Source of the DNA: Pseudomonadota bacterium | GTDB lineage: Bacteria > Pseudomonadota > Alphaproteobacteria > Caulobacterales > Caulobacteraceae | Length of the DNA stretch: 23,724 bases | Reading direction: 5' to 3' | NCBI GenBank assembly: GCA_023390245.1 | Contig: JAEWDF010000011.1 | Location: forward strand, 1 to 23,724 | Shown: positions 17,031-23,724 of the stretch, in pieces | Position numbering within the stretch: the stretch's first letter is position 1 | Layout of the letters: each line of letters starts with the position of its first letter | Program-made: the position numbers and the translations under genes | Notes under the pieces: generated by a model | Seen by the model: only the letters and a program-made list of their open reading frames with translations | Database searches by the model: none | What the model was told of the DNA's origin: nothing

Positions 17031-17210
17031 GGGGTTCGTCCGCCTCTGAGCGTTGGGAAGGAATGTCGTGGCGGGGGGTATAGCGAGGCCGGCGGGCGGC
17101 GCAAACCCCGACGGACGTTAACCCTGCCCCGAAATCGCCCTCACGGCCAAGCTGAAACGCGGCCGTGGGCTTTCGCCTTTGACACCGGTGTACGTGTACC
17201 GGGGACATCG

Positions 17211-17372
17211 ATGACGAACGAGGAGCGCGACCTGGTCGAGCGCTGGATCCTGACCTTCTGCGAGGCGCCTGTCATGATCGACGCGGAACTGATGCGCCGA
17301 CTGATCGCTGAGGAGCAGGCCAGGCGGGACCGACGGCGCACGGCGTCGCGCGGTTGCGGCCCGCGGGAATAA
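17211..17372 (+). CDS. Small 53-residue protein, function unknown
   Basis: The ORF starts at the ATG at 17211 with GGGGA 5 nt upstream and encodes 53 residues (MTNEERDLVERWILTFCEAP...), an acidic amphipathic helix region followed by a basic Arg-rich tail (EEQARRDRRRTASRG). It is divergent from icd. The upstream region has TTGACA at 17179-17184 and a short inverted repeat, CCGGT (17185-17189) with ACCGG (17198-17202). No family is recognised. The ordered helical N-terminus with realistic residue composition and a fitting ribosome site argue for a real gene; it is short, so caution is due. The DUF1176 gene begins about 55 nt downstream. Confidence 0.5.
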   Translation: MTNEERDLVERWILTFCEAPVMIDAELMRRLIAEEQARRDRRRTASRGCGPRE

Positions 17373-17427
17373 TCCGGAAGACTACGCCGGACGGCCTGGC
17401 CGGCGAAAGGATGGGGGAAGGATGCTG

Positions 17428-18552
17428 ATGCGAACCTTGATGAAGACGGCGGCCGTGACCGCGGCGGCGGCGGCGCTCCTGGCCGGGTGCCAGCGGGGCG
17501 ACGAACCCGCGCCCGCCCCGAAGGCCGACACTCCGATCGACAATCCCGCCGCCCCCGAGGCGGCGACGGTGCTGTCGAACCGGCCCGAGCAGAAGGAATT
17601 CCGCGACTGGCGCGCCGCCTGCGACAATGGCGCCGCCTGCGTCGCCTTCGCGCCGTCGATCGAGCCGGACCAGGGCTGGCTGCGGCTGGCGCTGACGCCC
17701 GACCGGGGCGCGGCGCCCGATTTGCGGATCGGCCTGTGGTCGCCGGGCGAGACGGGGCTGGCGCCGACCGCCCCGCTGACCCTGACCATCGATGGCCGGA
17801 GCTTCACGACCGAACGGATCGCCGACGCCGACCTGCCGATGGGCCGGGTCGCCGGGCCCGACGCAACGCCCGTCGTGCGCGCCCTCGCCTCGGGCAAGAC
17901 GGCCGTCATCCGCGCCGGCGACCGGTCCGTCATCCTGTCGCTGGCCGGGGCGGCGGCGGCGATGCTGTGGATCGATGAACGGCAGGGCCGGCTGCACACG
18001 CCGGGCGCCCTGGTGCGCGTCGGAGAGCGGCCGAACCTGACCCGCGCGCCGGACCTGCCGACGGTCGCGGCCGGCTCCGCCGCCGACCAAGCCGGCTTCG
18101 GCGGCAAGTCGCCCCGGCTTCCGGCGACGATCGAGGCCCTGCCGGCGGTCCAGTCGTGCCGCAAGGAGACGGCCTGGAACGAATATGTCCAGAAATCGGT
18201 GACCTCCGCCCGGCTCGGCCCGAACCAGGAACTGTGGGCCGTGCCCTGCTTCGCCGGCGCCTATAACCTGGGCCAGCAGGTGTTCGTCACCGGGCCGGGC
18301 GGCCGCGATCCGACGCCGGTGACCTTCCCCACCGCCTCGGGGACGCCGACCGAGACGGTGGTCAACGCCGAATACGATTCCGCGACCCGCACCCTGTCGG
18401 CCTTCAACAAAGGGCGCGGCCTGGGCGACTGCGGCATCGCCCAGAGCTGGGTCTGGACCGGACGCGGCTTCGTGCTGAAGCAGGAGCGCGAGATGCGCGA
18501 CTGCATGGGCGTCCCGCCGGAGCTGTGGCCGACCCTTTGGCGCACGCGGTGA
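17428..18552 (+). CDS. DUF1176-family putative lipoprotein
   Basis: Product of 374 residues. Three in-frame ATGs occur (17422, 17428, 17440); 17428 was preferred because GGGGAAGG lies 7 nt upstream, whereas it is almost touching 17422. A lipoprotein signal (TLMKTAAVTAAAAALLAGC) places the mature protein in the periplasm, anchored to a membrane. The mature part has the DUF1176 pattern: FRDWRAACDNGAACVAFA near the start, Cys-containing strands, and CFAGAYNLGQQVFVT, NAEYDSATRTLSAFNKGRGL and DCGIAQSWVWTGRGFVLKQE towards the end. Paired cysteines suggest disulfides. The stop overlaps the GTG of the flavoprotein gene as GTGA. The family function is unknown; the coupling hints at a redox link but does not prove it. 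Confidence 0.88.
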   Translation: MRTLMKTAAVTAAAAALLAGCQRGDEPAPAPKADTPIDNPAAPEAATVLSNRPEQKEFRDWRAACDNGAACVAFAPSIEPDQGWLRLALTPDRGAAPDLRIGLWSPGETGLAPTAPLTLTIDGRSFTTERIADADLPMGRVAGPDATPVVRALASGKTAVIRAGDRSVILSLAGAAAAMLWIDERQGRLHTPGALVRVGERPNLTRAPDLPTVAAGSAADQAGFGGKSPRLPATIEALPAVQSCRKETAWNEYVQKSVTSARLGPNQELWAVPCFAGAYNLGQQVFVTGPGGRDPTPVTFPTASGTPTETVVNAEYDSATRTLSAFNKGRGLGDCGIAQSWVWTGRGFVLKQEREMRDCMGVPPELWPTLWRTR

Positions 18553-19457
18553 CCGAACCGGAGGTCCTGGTCGTCGGCGCCGGCCCCGCGGGCCTGACGG
18601 CGGCGACCTATCTGGCGCGGTTCCGCCGGCGCGTGCTGGTCGTCGACGGCGGCGAGCCGCGCGCCTGCTGGATTCCGCTCAGCCACAACATGCCGGGCTT
18701 CCCCTCCGGCGTCGGCGGGCCGGAAATCCTGCGGCTGATGCGCGAACAGGCGCAAGAATACGGCGCCGTCGTCGCCCCCGGACGCGTCGTGCGCCTGGCG
18801 CATGACGGCGCCGGCTTCGCCGCCGAACTGAAGGGGCGGACCGTCACGGCGCGCGCGGTCTTGCTGGCCACCGGCGTCGTCGACCATCATCCCGACCTCC
18901 CGGGCGTCGAGCGCGCGATCCAGCGCGGCCTGGTGCGCATCTGCCCAATCTGCGACGGCTTCGAGGCGATCGACAAGGCGGTCGCCGTCATCGGCGACAG
19001 CGACAAGGGCGCGCGCGAGGCGGCCTTCCTGCGGACCTATTCCGACCGCGTCACCCTGATCCACGTCGGCCCGCCCGGGGCGCTGGGCCGTCCCGACGAA
19101 CTGGCGCGGCTGGGGATCGAACTGGTCGACGCGCCGCTAGAGGCCGTGCGTCTGCAACGCGACCGCGTCACGACCCTGGGCTGGAGCGGCGCCGAACGCG
19201 CCTTCGACCTGGTCTATTCGGCGCTCGGGACCTCGCCCAACGCCGAGCTGGCGCGGGGCCTGGGCGCGCGCACCGCCGGCGACGGACGGCTGGAGGTCGA
19301 CCTGCACCAGGCGACCAGCGTGCCCGGCCTCTACGCCGCCGGCGACGTGGTGCGCGGCCTCAACCAGATCGCGGTCGCCACCGCCGAGGCCGCCGTCGCC
19401 GCCACCGACATCCACAACCGCCTGCGCCAGGCCGACGGCCGGACCGTGGCGGACTGA
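18549..19457 (+). CDS. Thioredoxin-reductase-like FAD/NAD(P) oxidoreductase
   Basis: Flavoprotein of 302 residues, the length of bacterial low-molecular-weight thioredoxin reductases. The GTG start overlaps the DUF1176 stop. FAD-binding motif GAGPAGLTAATYLARF (residues 10-25), a CxxC redox pair CPIC at Cys132-Cys135 in RICPICDGFE (standard TrxB has CATC), a NAD(P)-binding region starting VAVIGDSDKGAREAAFLRT (a GDSDKG in place of the usual GGGNSA), and the C-terminal FAD motif GLYAAGDVVRGLNQIAVATA. The altered nucleotide-binding loop and CPIC suggest a relative rather than the housekeeping thioredoxin reductase. Likely cytoplasmic, reducing a disulfide partner that is not identified. Confidence 0.88.
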   Translation: MTEPEVLVVGAGPAGLTAATYLARFRRRVLVVDGGEPRACWIPLSHNMPGFPSGVGGPEILRLMREQAQEYGAVVAPGRVVRLAHDGAGFAAELKGRTVTARAVLLATGVVDHHPDLPGVERAIQRGLVRICPICDGFEAIDKAVAVIGDSDKGAREAAFLRTYSDRVTLIHVGPPGALGRPDELARLGIELVDAPLEAVRLQRDRVTTLGWSGAERAFDLVYSALGTSPNAELARGLGARTAGDGRLEVDLHQATSVPGLYAAGDVVRGLNQIAVATAEAAVAATDIHNRLRQADGRTVAD

Positions 19458-19473
19458 AAGCGGCGATGTCGGG

Positions 19474-19576
19474 AAGGGTGGAGACCGCACGACCCGAAGG
19501 GAAATTCGTTGTGGCTGCTGCCTTCCGGCCCTGACCAGGTTGGCGAAGCCTTCGCCCGCGCGATCTCCGAGAGGGG
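19474..19576 (-). ncRNA. ffs: Small signal recognition particle RNA (4.5S type)
   Basis: Read on the minus strand, GGTCAGGGCCGGAAGGCAGC (19517-19536) is the conserved SRP RNA core with the GGAA apical tetraloop and the symmetric internal loops bound by Ffh, followed by AGCC. The strands around it pair: GGAGAUCGCGC-type sequence near the 5' end with GCGGUCUCC near the 3' end (about 19480-19488), giving the single hairpin of about 100 nt found in alphaproteobacteria. Ends are approximate. The RNA forms the SRP with Ffh. It lies between the flavoprotein gene and nudC, antisense to both, and its promoter must overlap the nudC start region. Confidence 0.93.
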
Positions 19577-19619
19577 ATATGGCGGGTGCGGGCGTCGGAA
19601 TCAAGCGCTAGAAGGACGC

Positions 19620-20540
19620 ATGCCCATCCTCAACACCTTCGCCGGCAATCCGCTCGACCGCGCCGGCGACCTACGCAACGACCCGGACTGGCTGGCGGCG
19701 CAGGAGGCCAATCCCGAGGCCCAGGCCATGGTGCTGTGGGAAGGCCGGCCGCTGGTGGAGGCAACGCCCGAGGGCCCGCGCCTGGTCTGGCTGTCGCTGG
19801 AGCACGCCCGCGACATGGTGACCGACCGCGACCTGTTCCTGGGCCTGTGGAAAGAGGCGCCGGTGTTCGCGGTCGAATTCGAGGGTTCGATCGACCCGGC
19901 CGGGGGGCCGGTGCGGGGCCTGGGCGCCTTCCACGAGATGCGCGCCGCCGCCGCCGTCCTGCCCGTCGCCGACGCGGCCATGGCGGGGGCGGCCAAGAGC
20001 CTGTTCGACTGGCGCCGCAGACACGGCTTCTGCGCCGCCTGCGGAACCTTGGCCCAGAATGCGGCGGGCGGCTGGAAACGGCGCTGCCCGGCCTGCGGGA
20101 CCGAGCATTTCCCGCGCGTCGATCCGGTGGTCATCATGCTTCCGGTGTTCAAGGAGGGCGACGAGCCGCGCTGCCTGCTGGGCCGCCAGGCGGCCTGGCC
20201 CCAGGGGCGGATGTCGGCCCTGGCCGGCTTCCTGGAGCCCGGCGAAACCATCGAGGAGGCCTGCGCCCGCGAGGTGGAGGAGGAGGCCGGCCTGACCGTG
20301 GTCGATGTCCGCTATCACTCCAGCCAGCCGTGGCCGTTCCCGTCGCAACTGATGATCGGCCTGATCGCCGAGGTCTCCGACGACCAGGCCCGGCCCGACC
20401 AGACCGAACTGGAGGCCGTCGCCTGGCTGACCCGCGCCGAGGCCCGTGCGATGCTAGCCGGCGAACACCCGACGATCCTGGCTCCACCGCCCTTCGCCAT
20501 CGCGCACAGGCTGATCGGGGCTTGGGCGGAGGAAGAATAG
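19620..20540 (+). CDS. nudC: NAD(+) diphosphatase NudC
   Basis: Nudix hydrolase of 306 residues that cleaves NAD(H) to NMN(H) and AMP and can remove the NAD cap from RNA. The ATG at 19620 begins MPILNTFAGNPLDRAG. An N-terminal domain precedes a four-Cys zinc ribbon (Cys138, Cys141, Cys156, Cys159). The Nudix box at about residues 203-225 (GFLEPGETIEEACAREVEEE followed by AGL) fits Gx5Ex7REUxEExGU fully. Just after it, SSQPWPFPSQLM is the diagnostic NADH pyrophosphatase motif. Family length and order are normal. It follows the SRP RNA gene, on the opposite strand, and ends before a repeat-filled gap shared with convergent kdsB. Confidence 0.96.
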   Translation: MPILNTFAGNPLDRAGDLRNDPDWLAAQEANPEAQAMVLWEGRPLVEATPEGPRLVWLSLEHARDMVTDRDLFLGLWKEAPVFAVEFEGSIDPAGGPVRGLGAFHEMRAAAAVLPVADAAMAGAAKSLFDWRRRHGFCAACGTLAQNAAGGWKRRCPACGTEHFPRVDPVVIMLPVFKEGDEPRCLLGRQAAWPQGRMSALAGFLEPGETIEEACAREVEEEAGLTVVDVRYHSSQPWPFPSQLMIGLIAEVSDDQARPDQTELEAVAWLTRAEARAMLAGEHPTILAPPPFAIAHRLIGAWAEEE

Positions 20541-20542
20541 CT

Positions 20543-20722
20543 CAGCCTTCTCCCTCGCCCTCGGGGGAGGGTCGCGCAGCGACCGGGTGGGGGCGACAAG
20601 GGCGATGTATCGCAGTTGGGGCGACGCTGGCGTGGCGAGGAATGCGAGGCGCATCACCCAGCCCTCCCCACCCGGCTTCGCCTTCGGCTCAGCCACCCTC
20701 CCCGGAACGGGGAGGGAGAAGC
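20543..20722. repeat. Composite inverted intergenic repeat between nudC and kdsB
   Basis: The 192-nt gap between convergent genes is almost entirely this element. The left arm, from 20543 to about 20595 (CCTTCTCCCTCGCCCTCGGG then GGAGGGTCGCGCAGCGACCG), is inversely repeated by the right arm at about 20656-20722 (ACCCTCCCCGGAACGGGGAG then GGAGAAGC). Each arm also contains its own small hairpin. The central 60 nt carry no evident structure. This family differs in sequence from the repeats near 10.6 and 14.3 kb. REP/BIME-like intergenic elements of this GC-rich form are common in alphaproteobacteria. Confidence 0.82.
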
Positions 20723-20732
20723 TTGCGTCGCT

Positions 20733-21455
20733 TCACGCCAGGGCCCGCGCCGCTTCCAGGTCGGCGGGGTTGTCCACCGACAGCGGCGCCTCGTCGATGA
20801 CCGCCGCCCAGATCTGCAGGCCCATCTCCAGGGCGCGCAGCTGCTCCAGCTTCTCGCGCCGCTCCAGCGGCGACTGCGGCGCCGCGCAGAAGCGATTCAG
20901 CGCCTCGCGGCGATAGCCATAGATGCCGACATGCCGCCAGATCGGCGCGTCGCCGTACAGCGTCGAGCGGGTGAAGTAGAGCGCGCGGCCCTGCCGCTCG
21001 CCCTGCGCCAGCGCCAGCACCGCCTTGACCACGTCCGGGTTCGACCGGTCCGAGACGTCCGCCTCGGGCGCGACCAGGGTGGCGATGTCGCAGGCGGGCT
21101 CGCCATGCAGGATGGCGGCGCAGGCGGTGGCCAGGCCGGGCGAGGCGAAGGGCATGTCGCCCTGGACGTTGATGACCGCGTCGAAGTCGCCTTCGGGATC
21201 GATGGCGTCCAGCGCCGCGCGAATGCGGTCCGACCCGCTGGGCAGGTCCGGATCGGTCAGGATGGCGCGGCCCTCGATGGCCTCGATGGCCTCCACGATC
21301 TCCGGATCGCCCGCCGCCACGGCCACCGGAAGCCCAGACGCCTCGGCCTGACGATAGGCCCGCACAATCATCGGCACGCCCCCGATGTCGGCCAGCGGCT
21401 TGTTCGGCAGACGGGTCGCCGCCATGCGAGCGGGTATCATTATCAAAGGATTCAT
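20733..21455 (-). CDS. kdsB: 3-deoxy-manno-octulosonate cytidylyltransferase (CMP-KDO synthetase)
   Basis: Cytoplasmic enzyme of 240 residues activating KDO with CTP for lipopolysaccharide inner-core synthesis. The N-terminal nucleotide-binding signature IPARMAATRLPNKPLADIGG, the middle PDLPSGSDRIRAAL and INVQGDMPFASPG with its metal-binding QGD, and the C-terminal FTRSTLYGD, RHVGIYGYRREAL and PLERREKLEQLRALE are all KdsB hallmarks. The length is normal (about 245-250) and the gene looks intact. The start codon is the ATG at 21455. It is divergent from the cytochrome c gene with 143 nt in between; that pairing recurs in alphaproteobacteria as I recall, often with pheA, which is not seen here. 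Confidence 0.95.
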   Translation of the reverse strand: MNPLIMIPARMAATRLPNKPLADIGGVPMIVRAYRQAEASGLPVAVAAGDPEIVEAIEAIEGRAILTDPDLPSGSDRIRAALDAIDPEGDFDAVINVQGDMPFASPGLATACAAILHGEPACDIATLVAPEADVSDRSNPDVVKAVLALAQGERQGRALYFTRSTLYGDAPIWRHVGIYGYRREALNRFCAAPQSPLERREKLEQLRALEMGLQIWAAVIDEAPLSVDNPADLEAARALA

Positions 21456-21598
21456 CGGCTTCCCTGGGGTCGGATGCGGCTCAAGCGCTTCGGGCCGGTT
21501 GCGAAGCCCGCGCTACCGTGCCAGAGACGCCCACGCAAGATTATGTCCGGATCGGGCGACCGAGGGGCCCGGACGCGGAGAGGGATGCGACGACGCGC

Positions 21599-22315
21599 AT
21601 GAGCGGCGATCTGAAGTGGAACAAGATTTTCGGCGCATGCCTCGGGACGGCGTTCGTCATCCTGGTGGTGCAGCAAGTATCGGGCGCCGTCTACCATTCC
21701 GAAGCGCCTGAAAAGATGGGCTACTTCGTCGACGCGCCGGAAGAGGCCTCGGGTGAACCCGCCGCCCTGCCGACCGACTGGGGCACGGTGCTGCCGGCTG
21801 CCGATCTGGCCGCCGGCGAGGCCGCCTTCGCGCGCTGCCAGGCCTGCCACGACGCGCACCAGGGCGGCGCCGACAAGATTGGTCCGAATCTGTGGGGCGT
21901 GATCGGCGGACCGGTGATGCACCGCGCCGGCTTCGCCTATTCGGACGCCATGGCCAAGCACAAGGCCGAATCGCCGACCTGGGGCTATGACCAGATCAGC
22001 GACTTCATCACCGCCCCGGCCCGCTATGTGCCGGGCACCAAGATGTCCTTCGCGGGCATCCGGGACGAGCAGACGCGCATCAACCTGATCGCCTGGCTGC
22101 GGACTCAAGGCTCCAGCGGCTTCGCCATCCCCGCGCCCGATCCCGCCCGTCAGCCGGGCGCCGAGGCGCCGGCCGAGGGCGAAGCGCCGGCGGCCGAGGG
22201 CGCGCCGGCCACGGAAGCCACCGGCGAAACGCCCGCGACCGACGCTCCGGCGACGACGCAGGACACGCCCGCCGCCCCGCCCGCCGCGACCAGCCCGGCG
22301 CCGTCGAACCACTGA
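21599..22315 (+). CDS. Membrane-anchored c-type cytochrome, CycM-like
   Basis: Product of 238 residues. An N-terminal uncleaved anchor (about residues 10-31, IFGACLGTAFVILVVQQVSG) is followed by a periplasmic class I cytochrome c domain. The haem site is CQACH (Cys80, Cys83, His84), with the later GPNLWGVIGGPV and the distal Met in PGTKMSFAGI, and an ending NLIAWLRTQ. After about residue 180 comes a low-complexity tail of about 60 residues rich in Ala, Pro, Glu and Thr. The ATG at 21599 was chosen over a GTG at 21518 because it places the anchor near the N-terminus as in CycM. CycM-type proteins shuttle electrons from the bc1 complex to terminal oxidases. A strong terminator follows. Confidence 0.92.
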   Translation: MSGDLKWNKIFGACLGTAFVILVVQQVSGAVYHSEAPEKMGYFVDAPEEASGEPAALPTDWGTVLPAADLAAGEAAFARCQACHDAHQGGADKIGPNLWGVIGGPVMHRAGFAYSDAMAKHKAESPTWGYDQISDFITAPARYVPGTKMSFAGIRDEQTRINLIAWLRTQGSSGFAIPAPDPARQPGAEAPAEGEAPAAEGAPATEATGETPATDAPATTQDTPAAPPAATSPAPSNH

Positions 22316-22337
22316 TCGACGCCTGAGAAATAGAAGA

Positions 22338-22364
22338 GGGCGGCCTTCGCGGGCCGCCCTTTTT
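22338..22364 (+). terminator. Intrinsic terminator after the cytochrome c gene
   Basis: An 8-bp GC stem, GGGCGGCC (22338-22345) with GGCCGCCC (22352-22359), loop TTCGCG, then TTTTT (22360-22364). It lies 22 nt after the stop and just before the end of the convergent peptidase gene. Confidence 0.93.
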
Positions 22365-22377
22365 CATGTGCGATGGA

Positions 22378-23166
22378 TCAGAGCCGGCGGAAGACGGCGG
22401 AGGCGAAGCCCTCGGCGACCAGCCGAGCCTCGACCGCGGCCAGGGCCTCGATCACCACCCCGCCCTTCTCGCCGGTCGCGTGGATGACGCGGTCTTGGTC
22501 CAGCATCAGGGCCGAATGGCCGGTCCAGTCGTGATCGCCCGCCGGCGCCAGCCAGACCACGATGTCGCCGCGCCGCGCCCGATCCGCGGGGACGGCCTCG
22601 CCCAGGGCGGCTTGAGCATCCGACCGGCGCGGTCCCGGCAGGCCGCAGGCCAGCAGCGCCTGCTGCACCAGCCCCGAGCAATCGGTTTCCTGCGACGACC
22701 GGGCGCCCAGCGCATGCGGGCGGCCCAGCAGCCGTTCCGCGACCGCGACCGGATCGGATTCGAAATCACCGACCGGGTTCAGATCGGCGTCGGCCACGCC
22801 GTCCACGTCCTCGCCCACCAGGGCGTTCAGCGGCAGGGCGGCCGAGACGGAGGCGACACGGCGCGTCGGCAGGGGCGCGCCCTCGGCCAGATGGTCCAGC
22901 CCCACCCAGCCGACCACGCCGTCGCGGCGCGCGCGGCCCCAGGCGCGCCCGTCGTGGCGCTCCAGAACGTCGAAGGCCTCGCCGAACAGAAGCTGGTCGA
23001 TGCGCGCATCCCGGTCGGACCACAGGTCGGCGACGGCGACGCGGCAGTGCATCGGCTCGACCGGCCGATAGGCCTCGGCGCGCACCAGCCCCTCCAGCGC
23101 CTGCTCGGCGAGGTCGGGGCGGGCCAGCAGCGCGCCGGGCGGGACAAGATCGAGGACGTCGGTCAA
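22378..23166 (-). CDS. NlpC/P60-family peptidoglycan hydrolase with SH3 domain
   Basis: Product of 262 residues. No signal peptide is visible. The N-terminus (ARPDLAEQALEGLVRAEAYR) leads into an SH3-like domain (about 40-115, with QLLFGEAFDVLERHDGRAWG and GVVGWVGLDHLA) followed by a NlpC/P60 cysteine peptidase domain. The catalytic Cys163 is in ETDCSGLVQQALLACG, His217 in DWTGHSALMLDQDR, and RRGDIVVWLAP supplies the preceding strand. The family cleaves gamma-D-glutamyl-diamino-acid bonds in cell-wall peptides; without a leader this one may act in cytoplasmic recycling of muropeptides. The start codon appears to be TTG at 23166, as no ATG or GTG gives the conserved N-terminal segment; the next possible start would cut into it. 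Confidence 0.88.
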   Translation of the reverse strand: MTDVLDLVPPGALLARPDLAEQALEGLVRAEAYRPVEPMHCRVAVADLWSDRDARIDQLLFGEAFDVLERHDGRAWGRARRDGVVGWVGLDHLAEGAPLPTRRVASVSAALPLNALVGEDVDGVADADLNPVGDFESDPVAVAERLLGRPHALGARSSQETDCSGLVQQALLACGLPGPRRSDAQAALGEAVPADRARRGDIVVWLAPAGDHDWTGHSALMLDQDRVIHATGEKGGVVIEALAAVEARLVAEGFASAVFRRL

Positions 23167-23354
23167 ACGTGGGCTCGCGTCGATTGAGCCCCGATCCTAG
23201 GCGGGGATGGCGAAGGGGCCGTTAACGGCTGGCGCTTTTCCTTGGAAAATCAACCGAACCGCGTTTTCAAGGTTAAGCTGCTCTTGCAGCTTGGCCGTGG
23301 CGAACCATGTCGGGACAAGGCGGCGCTTGGCGCGGCCCGTCTGCGGAGAGGTCC

Positions 23355-23724
23355 ATGCTGCTGCCGATTCTTCTGATCCTCTTCGCCCTGACGGCCCTGG
23401 ACCAGGGCGGCGTCGGGCGCGCTCTGAGGCGATGGCTGGTGCAGGCGCCCGCCCGCCGCCTGGCGCGCCTGTCGCGCGGCCAGGTGCTCGGGCTGACGGC
23501 GATCGTGCTGCTGGGCTGGGCGGCGGTGGCGCTGTTCGAAGCCGAAGGCATCCGGCTGTTCGCCATGGCCGCCCCGGACATGATCGGCTGGGTCATGATG
23601 TTCGATGCGAGCGTCGTGTTCGACCTGGCGGTGCTGGTCGTCGGCCTGAGGGCCGTGGCCGGCTGGCGGGCGCTGGCGCGACAGGCGGACAGGATCGCGC
23701 GCGCCGCGCCGGGCGTCGTCCGCA
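23355..23724 (+). CDS. Partial membrane protein, cut by the right edge
   Basis: An open frame runs from the ATG at 23355 (GGAGAG 5 nt upstream) to the end of the window without a stop, giving 123 visible residues. It has three hydrophobic stretches: LLPILLILFALTALD (start), LGLTAIVLLGWAAVALF (about 51-67) and VVFDLAVLVVGLRAVAG (about 90-106). Between them lie Arg-rich cytoplasmic-type loops (RRWLVQAPARRLARLSRG) and MIGWVMMFDAS. Positive-inside distribution and a good ribosome site support it. No family is recognised from this portion. Confidence 0.65.
   Translation, partial: MLLPILLILFALTALDQGGVGRALRRWLVQAPARRLARLSRGQVLGLTAIVLLGWAAVALFEAEGIRLFAMAAPDMIGWVMMFDASVVFDLAVLVVGLRAVAGWRALARQADRIARAAPGVVR

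Noticed and set aside
17142..17167. Hairpin CACGGCC with GGCCGTG and 12-nt loop followed by pyrimidines
   Set aside because: Only 7 bp with a large loop and no plus-strand gene upstream to terminate; probably chance in GC-rich DNA.
15294..17372. Plus-strand frame of 692 codons across the DUF2939 gene and icd
   Set aside because: Antisense of two supported genes. Only its last 54 codons (from 17211) look like a separate small ORF.

Overview
The window is a GC-rich (about 70%) stretch of chromosome with tight gene packing, ATGA/GTGA overlaps, GTG/TTG starts and GC-rich intergenic palindromes. Gene content points to an alphaproteobacterium, most likely Caulobacteraceae close to Brevundimonas. 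The supporting points are a PhoP/FeuP-type two-component system, a small SRP RNA, a NADP-type Icd, a CycM-like anchored cytochrome c next to kdsB, and DUF2939 and DUF1176 proteins. No sequence comparison could be run, so the genus is an inference. I see no tRNA, rRNA, transposase, phage or CRISPR signal. Most of the window is ordinary core chromosome.

Left part (1-4617). A gene running off the left edge is followed on the minus strand by an operon of small PepSY-like secreted protein, OmpR-family response regulator and sensor kinase, with junctions of 6 nt and a GTGA overlap. Next comes an AT-richer lipoprotein gene (2789-3949), the only compositional outlier. A small secreted protein on the plus strand ends at a clear terminator.

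Nucleoside and thiamine part (4618-9860). A nucleoside hydrolase and a ribokinase-like kinase overlap by ATGA and form a compact nucleoside-to-ribose-phosphate salvage pair. Divergent from them is the two-gene module TIGR02587/TIGR02588, a multi-pass membrane protein plus a small anchored extracytoplasmic protein, of unknown function. A TPP riboswitch and thiC follow.

Middle part (9865-17372). A cytoplasmic DsbA/FrnE-type oxidoreductase, a small lipoprotein and alaS come first. The lipoprotein-alaS segment is bracketed by two copies, in opposite orientation, of a composite intergenic repeat. Then a tandem pair of DUF2939 proteins lies downstream of icd, with a long compound palindrome between the pair and an intrinsic terminator between icd and the pair. 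A 53-residue ORF lies divergent to icd.

Right part (17428-23724). A DUF1176 lipoprotein overlaps a thioredoxin-reductase-like flavoprotein. The SRP RNA gene is on the minus strand, then nudC, a third repeat type between convergent genes, kdsB, and divergently the membrane-anchored cytochrome c with its own terminator. An SH3/NlpC-P60 peptidoglycan hydrolase and a membrane protein cut by the right edge close the window.

The least characterised items are the TIGR02587/88 pair, the icd-linked DUF2939 duplication, the PepSY-like protein wired to the two-component system, and the modular repeats.
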